A stretch of 12,549 bases of DNA from Nitrososphaeraceae archaeon (GTDB lineage: Archaea; Thermoproteota; Nitrososphaeria; Nitrososphaerales; Nitrososphaeraceae): contig JAICQW010000037.1 in assembly GCA_025937665.1 (NCBI GenBank), positions 1 to 12,549 of the forward strand, in the 5' to 3' direction. Below the pieces are notes generated by a model. That model saw only the letters and a list, made by a program, of their open reading frames with translations. It was not told where the DNA came from and made no database searches. Below are positions 6,627 through 11,941 of the stretch, piece after piece (within the stretch, counting starts at the first letter, position 1; every line of letters begins with the position of its first letter). The translations under genes and the position numbers were made by a program.

Positions 6627-7829
6627 TTGTCCCGATTTTTTAGCCTAGAGCGTAAAATTATAACTTGTATTCTCGTGCTTTCAACAATTCTTATCATTTC
6701 AACAAATATTCTAAGAGATTATGACCAATCCCTTTTCGCTGCTCCTAGTAAGGATGAATCAGGGAAAGGAAAAGGTAACGAAGGAAATGACGATAAGAAG
6801 GGGCGAGACAATGGTAAAGGAAATGACGATAAGAAGGGAAATGAGCCGAGAGAAGAGCCGAGAGAAGAGCCGAGAGAAGAGCCGAGAGACCAAGATGAAG
6901 ATGAAGATAAGGTTGAACAAGACGTAAATGTAAATTTTAACTACGGTTTTGAGGACGAAGGGAATAATGAACGCAAGAACTTTAATTTTGTTGCAGCAGG
7001 TGATTTTGGATGTTCAAAAAATACCAAAAATATCATCAGTCATATGATGGATAGGAGACCCGAGTTGGTGCTACCTCTTGGAGATCTTTCCGTTGATAAC
7101 ACTGCGACTTGCTGGCTAGATCTAATATCTCCATTCTATGATAAGTTGCAAATAACATTTGGTTATCATGATGTGAAAAACGGTGAATCAAAATTAAATC
7201 AATACAAAAAAGCCTTCAATCTTGATGATCTTTATTATTCCTTTGATTATAGACATGTACATTTTATCGTTATGTCCACTTTATCCGACTTTAATGTTAC
7301 TTCTGACCAGTATAAGTTTATTGAGAATGATTTGAAAACCGCATCTGAAAACGAAGATATTGATTGGATAGTAGTAACCAGTTATGGACCTTTTTACACA
7401 TCACCTTCAGCACATCCAGCGAAAAACGACATAAGGAACATCTACCATCCTCTGTTTGATAGATATGGTGTTGATTTAGTATTACAGGGACACAATCACA
7501 ACTATCAGAGAACATATCCAATCACATTTAATGCTAATAAGGGGTCAAACCCCACTGTAACAAATGCATTTACCACGGGATATAATGGTAATACTGATGG
7601 CATAATATACGCAGTTGTTGGGACAGCTGGAGAAGGTTTCCATCCACTTGAAGGTCGACAATCTTATATGGCCACACAGATCGAAGGTAAGTTTGGATTT
7701 CTGGATGTAGAAATTAGTAACGGCAATCCTCATACTAACATGACTGGAACCTTTTATGATAACACGGATAACAATATACAGGACTATTTTACGATTGAAA
7801 AAGAAATCAGAAATAATGTAACAGAGTAG
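6627..7829 (+). CDS. Exported calcineurin-like metallophosphoesterase with altered metal ligands
   Basis: 400 aa. The start is TTG at 6627: the frame is open only from 6606 and holds no ATG upstream. An N-terminal hydrophobic segment (10-28) followed by FAAP suggests secretion. Residues 41-98 are a charged low-complexity linker (GKGKGNEGNDDKKG, then EPRE repeats). The phosphoesterase domain spans 117-390: GDFG (D126), GDLS (D153), GYHD (179-182), TSYGP (251-255) and GHNHNYQR (288-295, H289, H291). In active relatives the third block is GNHD and the fourth ends in HxP; here Tyr180 and Tyr253 replace the Asn and His metal ligands. The residues around them are well kept. It is either an enzyme with a changed metal site or a binding protein. 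Purple acid phosphatase-like relatives hydrolyse phosphate esters outside the cell. Confidence 0.87.
   Translation: MSRFFSLERKIITCILVLSTILIISTNILRDYDQSLFAAPSKDESGKGKGNEGNDDKKGRDNGKGNDDKKGNEPREEPREEPREEPRDQDEDEDKVEQDVNVNFNYGFEDEGNNERKNFNFVAAGDFGCSKNTKNIISHMMDRRPELVLPLGDLSVDNTATCWLDLISPFYDKLQITFGYHDVKNGESKLNQYKKAFNLDDLYYSFDYRHVHFIVMSTLSDFNVTSDQYKFIENDLKTASENEDIDWIVVTSYGPFYTSPSAHPAKNDIRNIYHPLFDRYGVDLVLQGHNHNYQRTYPITFNANKGSNPTVTNAFTTGYNGNTDGIIYAVVGTAGEGFHPLEGRQSYMATQIEGKFGFLDVEISNGNPHTNMTGTFYDNTDNNIQDYFTIEKEIRNNVTE
6781..6838 (+). repeat. Direct repeat within phosphoesterase linker
   Basis: A 22-bp exact repeat beginning AAGGAAATGACG occurs at 6781-6802 and 6817-6838, 36 bp (12 codons) apart in the same frame, encoding GNDDKKG twice. 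Confidence 0.8.
6843..6890 (+). repeat. 12-bp tandem repeat, four units, coding for EPRE
   Basis: GAGCCGAGAGAA is repeated in register at 6843, 6855, 6867 and 6879, the last unit ending in C. It encodes E-P-R-E three times and E-P-R-D once (residues 73-88). The near-identity at the DNA level, including third positions, points to recent expansion by slippage; copy number may vary between strains. Confidence 0.95.
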
Positions 7830-8268
7830 TAACCTTGTAGGACAAGATGAGGATGCTTCTCACAAATTTCTGGCTAAGGACAGTCGGCTTACACAAACTT
7901 GAAAAAAAATCCAATCTAAGATCCGTAATTCACTGGGCAATTTATCAAAGTCAAATACTGAATCAGGTTTGCCTAGATAAATAAGTCTAACTTCCAAAAT
8001 TCCACAGCGAGAAGAACACTTAGCCAAAGTCTTTTTGCAAATTATTGTACAAGTTAAAGGTCGTCAATGGGATATTCAAATTTAGTCGATAAGGAAAGGG
8101 GAAGTCAATAATTCTATTTTTCATATGCCTGAAAGAAAAAATCCCCGAATGTAATTCCATAAATCAATCTATTGATGTATATATTGCGGTTGGTCAACGA
8201 AGATAGTACTAGATTTTTGTGGGATTCCACAACTTTCTATATGTTGTTGATTTCAAGACAAGATTAGA
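7830..8268. other. Intergenic region, no supported gene
   Basis: About 440 bp between the phosphoesterase and the tRNA promoter. It contains a short stem CTTGT/ACAAG (7834-7846) just after the phosphoesterase stop, not followed by a T-run, and scattered small frames. The best of these is 34 codons on the minus strand (8124 to 8020), without motif or clear promoter. I see no RNA family or mobile element. Confidence 0.5.
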
Positions 8269-8278
8269 TTATATATAA
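8269..8278 (+). promoter_or_regulatory. TATA box for tRNA-Phe
   Basis: TTATATATAA is centred about 26 bp upstream of the first base of the tRNA, the expected position for archaeal RNA polymerase starting at or very near the mature 5' end. Confidence 0.75.
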
Positions 8279-8299
8279 TTCGCACAGAAGTTTAGCTGT

Positions 8300-8390
8300 G
8301 CCGTCGTAGCTCAGCCTGGGAGAGCACTCGACCAGTAATGGGGTGAAGCTGAAGACCGAGCTGTCGTGAGCTCAAATCTCACCGACGGCA
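8300..8390 (+). tRNA. tRNA-Phe(GAA) with a 17-nt intron
   Basis: All arms can be traced. Acceptor GCCGTCG (8300-8306) pairs with CGACGGC (8383-8389); D arm GCTC/GAGC (8309-8312, 8322-8325); T arm GTGAG/CTCAC (8366-8370, 8378-8382); five-base variable loop 8361-8365; discriminator A8390. CCA is not encoded. Between CTCG (27-30) and CCGAG (39-43) there are 17 nt too many. Removing 8331-8347 gives a perfect 5-bp stem CTCGG/CCGAG and loop C-U-GAA-G-A, anticodon GAA at 8351-8353, with 74 nt in total. The intron thus sits between positions 30 and 31, not the canonical 37/38. Intron CAGT (8333-8336) can pair with exon GCTG (8348-8351), fitting a bulge-helix-bulge-like splice site. The T loop starts with C instead of the usual T at position 54. 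Confidence 0.92.
8331..8347 (+). other. Predicted archaeal tRNA intron at position 30/31
   Basis: Seventeen bases, ACCAGTAATGGGGTGAA. ACC (8331-8333) can also pair with GGT (8342-8344) inside the intron. The boundary is fixed by the need for G30 on the left and the G31-C39 pair on the right. It would be removed by the archaeal splicing endonuclease. Confidence 0.75.
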
Positions 8391-8499
8391 TATACTTCTC
8401 CACGTCACAATCATGATGACAAGATATTGACCAGGGGATAGTTCCGTGAAATCTGATTAATCCATCAATTATTGACAAATAAATGAAAACAAAGTAGAA

Positions 8500-8568
8500 C
8501 TAGTCAGGTCGCATATTTAACAAATCTTTTTTCATTTTTAGAAATTCTTCATCACTCAGAACTCCCTT
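8500..8568 (-). pseudogene. Out-of-frame SHOCT tail of the PH-domain gene
   Basis: Reading the -1 frame from the AAAAGGG run of the PH-domain gene gives KGVLSDEEFLKMKKDLLNM and then RPD before TAG at 8500-8502. Joined to the preceding DELLKLANLRK of the main frame this is a textbook SHOCT domain (helix, G-V/I-L-[ST]-x-E-E-F, helix), which commonly ends bacterial and archaeal PH-domain proteins. It has no start codon of its own. It is therefore the displaced C-terminus of the upstream gene, through a real one-base indel, programmed -1 frameshifting, or a sequencing error in the A run. Confidence 0.8.
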
Positions 8569-9050
8569 TTCCTAAGATTGGCCAACTTAAGTAATTCATC
8601 GGCAACCGATTCTTTGACTTCTACCAATCTCTTTTGTGATTCAATTCTGATTTTATCCATCGAATTCTTCACATATTGAACTATTTGTTCTGTCCCTTTT
8701 TTTGAAATAGCTTCGATTTCGTCGGCAAATCCTGGGCCCTTATTTTGATCTTGGATGAAAAAAACTCCTCTTTCCAATTCTATTGATGTTATCTTGTCAT
8801 AGGATACAGATACAATATTTTCCCTTACACCAAGTAATGATGGGTTTCTGATTACAATTCTCTTATTGGTAACAAATATTGTATAAGGGGTTGTAAATGA
8901 CCCACCCGGTCTGTGCTTTGATTGTCTGGCAATAAATTGGACTTGTTCGCCCTTATCTAGTCTGTGTCTGATCTTTTTTACTTGTTCAAATTCTTTATCC
9001 ATAAAGTCGCTCGAATCATAAAGTCCTTCAAAATCATTATCGTGGTTCAA
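8556..9050 (-). CDS. PH-domain (bPH/YokE-like) protein, frameshifted before its SHOCT tail
   Basis: 164 aa in the main frame. Residues 32-130 resemble bacterial-type PH domains: GEQVQFIARQSKHRPGG, then TPYTIFVTNKRIVIRNPSLL and SYDKITSIELERG, a pattern seen in cytoplasmic or membrane-associated proteins of unknown ligand. No membrane segment is present. Residues 130-161 form a helix (RIESQKRLVEVKESVADELL) that should run into a C-terminal SHOCT domain, but the frame stops at TGA 8556-8558 after KREF. The intact product would be about 183 aa, ending at 8500. The longest start is TTG at 9050; ATG at 9002 (Met17, MDKEFEQVKK) is at least as likely because the first 16 residues are acidic and outside the domain. 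Role unknown. Confidence 0.82.
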   Translation of the reverse strand: MNHDNDFEGLYDSSDFMDKEFEQVKKIRHRLDKGEQVQFIARQSKHRPGGSFTTPYTIFVTNKRIVIRNPSLLGVRENIVSVSYDKITSIELERGVFFIQDQNKGPGFADEIEAISKKGTEQIVQYVKNSMDKIRIESQKRLVEVKESVADELLKLANLRKREF

Positions 9051-9241
9051 TGCGGGATAGATTTATGACCAACTATTAAGGATTCATTCAAAAAATTGGT
9101 ATTATTATATCATTTTCACGTTAATATGCAGCTACTGAAAGAGTTTGGTTGTTTTTGATGAATTTTTAGTATTATCTCCTAAATTTCACTACAATTTTCA
9201 AAAACTAATCAATCTACTCATATTAGAACAAAATCGTTATT

Positions 9242-9436
9242 ATGTGTCTGTGTTTAAGAAACATGAGGATGGCCAATCCACTAATAATAGCATTAAAGCG
9301 AATCTTTTGTAATCATGAAAATACATTTTCATTCAGAAAATATAACGACTTTGATTTTTATGAGTATGATAAATGTGTTAACTGTGAAAAAATTTTGAGA
9401 TATATCCGGGGATTCGACGAAAGCATTAGAGGGTGA
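9242..9436 (+). CDS. Small Cys/His protein, probable zinc binder, 64 aa
   Basis: Unrecognised small protein. Residues 23-48 hold C23-x-H25 and C45-x2-C48 (IFCNH ... YDKCVNCEKIL), enough for one structural zinc site. The region before it is hydrophobic/basic (NPLIIALKRIF) and the C-terminus is basic. ATG at 9242 is the longest start; ATG at 9269 (Met10) keeps the whole motif. A weak TATA-like CATATTAG (9218-9225) lies upstream. The stop overlaps the start of the next gene by four bases (GTGA, 9433-9436), which implies translational coupling, so the two products are probably made together. Nothing nearby identifies the process. Confidence 0.6.
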   Translation: MCLCLRNMRMANPLIIALKRIFCNHENTFSFRKYNDFDFYEYDKCVNCEKILRYIRGFDESIRG

Positions 9437-9651
9437 TAGTTTTCTATATCAATCTTCAAATTCTAATTATCCTATGGTGGGTAGGAGCGATAGTAGCGGG
9501 ATTATCACTCCTAATACCACAGTATACGTACTTTCTCATAGGGGGATCTCTTGGATGGATAACTGTTGTTATAGCCTCTGGTCTAATAATCTACGCAATA
9601 AAAAGAAATGATAAAGAAAGTCAGAGGAATATGTCGTCTAATCTTAGCTAA
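9433..9651 (+). CDS. Small two-helix membrane protein, 72 aa
   Basis: Unrecognised. GTG start at 9433 overlaps the stop of the Cys/His gene. Two hydrophobic helices at about residues 6-28 (contains WW) and 33-56, with a tight IPQY turn, then a polar, basic tail (IKRNDKESQRN) that should lie in the cytoplasm. No signal cleavage site or catalytic motif. Its last 8 bp overlap the end of the convergent Lrp/AsnC-domain gene (9644-9651). A zinc-binding soluble partner plus a hairpin membrane protein suggests a small membrane-bound complex, which is inference only. Confidence 0.6.
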   Translation: MIVFYINLQILIILWWVGAIVAGLSLLIPQYTYFLIGGSLGWITVVIASGLIIYAIKRNDKESQRNMSSNLS

Positions 9652-9898
9652 TTTCCTTTCCGCCTTGTTCGTCTATTACTACAAGAGTGACAGTAGACGT
9701 TATACCAGGTATTTTTCTTATTTTGCTGGTAATTGTATGATTCATTGTTTCAGTATTGTCTGACTTTACTTTGACGAATACATCATGTACTCCATAGGTT
9801 CCGCGCACTTCCTTTACATCAGAGAGTTTTGAAATTTCATCTATTATTCTTTCTTCAGAGCCCAATGTACAATTCACGAGTATATATGCAGTAGACAA
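9644..9898 (-). CDS. Stand-alone Lrp/AsnC effector (RAM) domain protein
   Basis: 84 aa, consisting only of the ligand-binding, oligomerising domain of Lrp/AsnC regulators: AYILVNCTLGSEERIIDEIS (4-23), the turn motif VRGTYGVHDVFVKV (31-44), and IPGITSTVTLVVI (63-75). There is no helix-turn-helix, so it cannot bind DNA alone in the usual way. Stand-alone versions in archaea bind amino acids, assemble into rings and can join full-length Lrp proteins. The start is TTG at 9898; no ATG precedes the conserved strand. A TATA-like CTTTATAG (about 9934-9941) lies 36-43 bp upstream. It follows the nucleotidyl cyclase gene by 70 bp on the same strand, so the two may be co-expressed. Confidence 0.88.
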   Translation of the reverse strand: MSTAYILVNCTLGSEERIIDEISKLSDVKEVRGTYGVHDVFVKVKSDNTETMNHTITSKIRKIPGITSTVTLVVIDEQGGKEIS

Positions 9899-9968
9899 TA
9901 ATGATTCTAGAAATTTAGTGTATTTTAGTCTTTTCTATAAAGTGTAGTTCCTAAATTACAAATTATCT

Positions 9969-10793
9969 TTATTGTTTTAAAGTATAAAGTTTGTAAAGCT
10001 CTCCAGTACGTTTACTCACGTAATTCCATTCTCTTGCACTATAATTCACTCTAACAAATTTTTGTCGCAATTCTGGATGCAACCTAACATACACATCATC
10101 TCCTATTGTGATATTGTTTGACTTGGTTAGGGAAGTCATCTTTGCTGAAACACTCATACAATAACTTAAGATATCGAGAGGTGAATTTTGATCATGACCG
10201 TACTGCACAATAATATTTTCGCCTTCATCAATTCCTATTTTGGCACTTAGGTCGGGATAATCATATTGATTTAGAATTGGGTTTAATCCATTTTTTATGA
10301 TTGTAAGCATAGAGATTCCACATCTGACCGCCCTATCACATACCACAAATTTATTAGATAATGAAGGGAAAAATGCAATAACTGCATCGCCTACATATTT
10401 TAGTACAAATCCTCCATACCTATAGACTGTGGATGACATTTCATATGTAAATGCACGGATTATTGTTACCAACTTATCTACCGGAATCGTCATCGACAGA
10501 TTAGTAGATCCTACCAAGTCTACGTATAATATGACCAGTGGAATCTTGGAATTAACATGATTTTTGAGGAAATTCTGTCCGGGTTCGATGTTTGAGTCGT
10601 ACTGATATCTCCTTTTAAGTGCCTTCCATATCCTGTTTTGTGTCAGCTTAATTTGGGTGTCTGTGTCATAAATAACTTCAGATTCCACACGACCCTTCTT
10701 TTCATCTGTAATCATAGAAATAAAAGGCGATCTCTTGGGCACGCTTTGGGTTTTTGTTTCATCAGCTTCCTTATTATCCCTAGTCATATGCAC
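9969..10793 (-). CDS. Class III nucleotidyl cyclase-like protein
   Basis: 274 aa. The cyclase homology domain spans about 84-272. Metal ligands are present: D92 in ILYVDLVGSTNLS and D136 in GGFVLKYVGDAVIAFFP, which also carries K132 in the base-recognition position. D207 in LDILS fits the second base-recognition residue, suggesting ATP. The transition-state positions differ: where the family has N and R in VNxAxR, this protein has S214 and K218 (MSVSAKM). Activity may be weak or altered. The N-terminal 80 residues are polar, without membrane helix or known sensor. Longest start is GTG 10793; the ATG two codons later (10787) is the better choice. If active it would make a cyclic nucleotide in the cytoplasm. 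Confidence 0.85.
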   Translation of the reverse strand: MHMTRDNKEADETKTQSVPKRSPFISMITDEKKGRVESEVIYDTDTQIKLTQNRIWKALKRRYQYDSNIEPGQNFLKNHVNSKIPLVILYVDLVGSTNLSMTIPVDKLVTIIRAFTYEMSSTVYRYGGFVLKYVGDAVIAFFPSLSNKFVVCDRAVRCGISMLTIIKNGLNPILNQYDYPDLSAKIGIDEGENIIVQYGHDQNSPLDILSYCMSVSAKMTSLTKSNNITIGDDVYVRLHPELRQKFVRVNYSAREWNYVSKRTGELYKLYTLKQ

Positions 10794-10967
10794 CGGCTAA
10801 CCGATAGTCTAGATAGTTCTCAACTAATAATAAGATATTGAACAAATGATAATTACCAAAATTCAAATAATCAGGCAGGAAACTGCTTTTCAAACACATA
10901 ACCAAAAAGGAAGGAAACATTGAGCAGGCAACAAGTGGTATGTGTGAAGAAAGACTAATTAGGACTA

Positions 10968-10977
10968 AAGTTTATCT
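10968..10977 (+). promoter_or_regulatory. TATA box for the 286-aa orphan gene
   Basis: AAGTTTATCT, centred about 27 bp before the ATG at 11000; leaderless spacing. Confidence 0.5.
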
Positions 10978-10999
10978 TGATTAAGGATACCTATTTTTT

Positions 11000-11860
11000 A
11001 TGAGAATTCCAAATAAAGTTGAAGATGATTTTGCCAAGAAATTAAATGAATACTTTGTTGTAATTGAGGACGCTTATTTACAAAGCATGAAACCCGCTTT
11101 AACTACAACGGAAGTTAATGTAATGCTCCAAGATGGGTCTGTTACAAAATCGATGACCTTCGACCCCCAATCAGTTACCGGATTTTATCGGTCCTTTCTC
11201 AAAGACCTGAAAAACTGGGAAGTAGGAAATATTCAGGAGACAACGGGCGAGTTAAATCGAATCTATTGTCAAATTTCTACTGATCTTGATATCTATGTTA
11301 TCAAGGGATTTTTTGGAATACAATATAATATTTTACCATACTATAAACCAGATAAACAAGTAATACAGATACAAAAGGAATTAATCGATCTTTCTGCTAA
11401 TAACTCCTCACAATTAGAATCAGTAGCAAATATTGGTAACAGCACAATAAAACAAGAGCTAAAGAATATGGAATTGGATGATTTAAAGTTTGAAGACTTG
11501 TTTGAAACATTACTAGAAAATCATGACTTAATGAGCAAGTTAGAAGACAAAATAAAAAACGTTGAGAAATTATATCCAGAATTGGAAGGAGCTGAAAAAA
11601 AGAATACATCTTTGATTTATGAACTTGAAAATTTGATAATGAAGGTCTATCAGGTTACTCCAATTTTAATAGATTATAATAGACTTATGCAGGGTGAAGA
11701 AGGCATAATAGTCTATTTTGATATAGAACCCAAGGTTGATGCAAAAGCAAAAAAAAGTCCAAACAAAACAGTTAATTTCTCGCGTATGACAGATCCCACA
11801 AAGCAAAGAATTGGTGAACTTTTTAAAGAAATAAGCACAGCATTAAACAACCAAAGATAA
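11000..11860 (+). CDS. Hypothetical protein with coiled-coil segment, 286 aa
   Basis: I do not recognise this protein. There is no signal peptide or membrane helix. Residues 1-118 look like a mixed alpha/beta domain (MRIPNKVEDDFAKKLNEYFV; ISTDLDIYVIKGFFGIQYNI, 92-111). Residues 119-215 are strongly charged and helical with heptad-like leucines (LFETLLENHDLMSKLEDKIK), probably a coiled coil. Residues 216-245 include a hydrophobic strand pair (GEEGIIVYFDIEP), and the tail is basic then helical (TKQRIGELFKEISTALNNQR). ATG at 11000 is supported by TATA spacing. The threonine dehydratase gene starts 81 bp downstream on the same strand. The layout (globular domain, long coiled coil, basic tail) suggests a scaffold or nucleic-acid-associated role, but no motif proves it. 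Confidence 0.7.
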   Translation: MRIPNKVEDDFAKKLNEYFVVIEDAYLQSMKPALTTTEVNVMLQDGSVTKSMTFDPQSVTGFYRSFLKDLKNWEVGNIQETTGELNRIYCQISTDLDIYVIKGFFGIQYNILPYYKPDKQVIQIQKELIDLSANNSSQLESVANIGNSTIKQELKNMELDDLKFEDLFETLLENHDLMSKLEDKIKNVEKLYPELEGAEKKNTSLIYELENLIMKVYQVTPILIDYNRLMQGEEGIIVYFDIEPKVDAKAKKSPNKTVNFSRMTDPTKQRIGELFKEISTALNNQR

Positions 11861-11941
11861 TTGATACAATTTGTAACGAAATAAAACAAAATTCATAACG
11901 TTGGTTGAATAAGGGTTATTTGGTTGAACAATCTTAGCAAG

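Noticed and set aside
6781..6890. CRISPR-like short repeats
   Set aside because: Repeats are tandem, in frame and encode a low-complexity linker; there are no unique spacers.
6721..6927. 68-codon frame overlapping the phosphoesterase linker
   Set aside because: An alternate reading of the repeat tract giving REKS repeats; inside a clear gene with a signal peptide.
8020..8124. 34-codon minus-strand frame in the 7830-8268 gap
   Set aside because: No motif and poor promoter spacing.
8219..8230. GTGGGATTCCAC near-palindrome upstream of the tRNA
   Set aside because: Only four paired bases on each side; expected by chance.
8327..8360. Intron at the canonical 37/38 tRNA position
   Set aside because: It would leave A31 facing C39, C instead of U at position 33 and a meaningless anticodon; the 30/31 placement gives a perfect tRNA-Phe.
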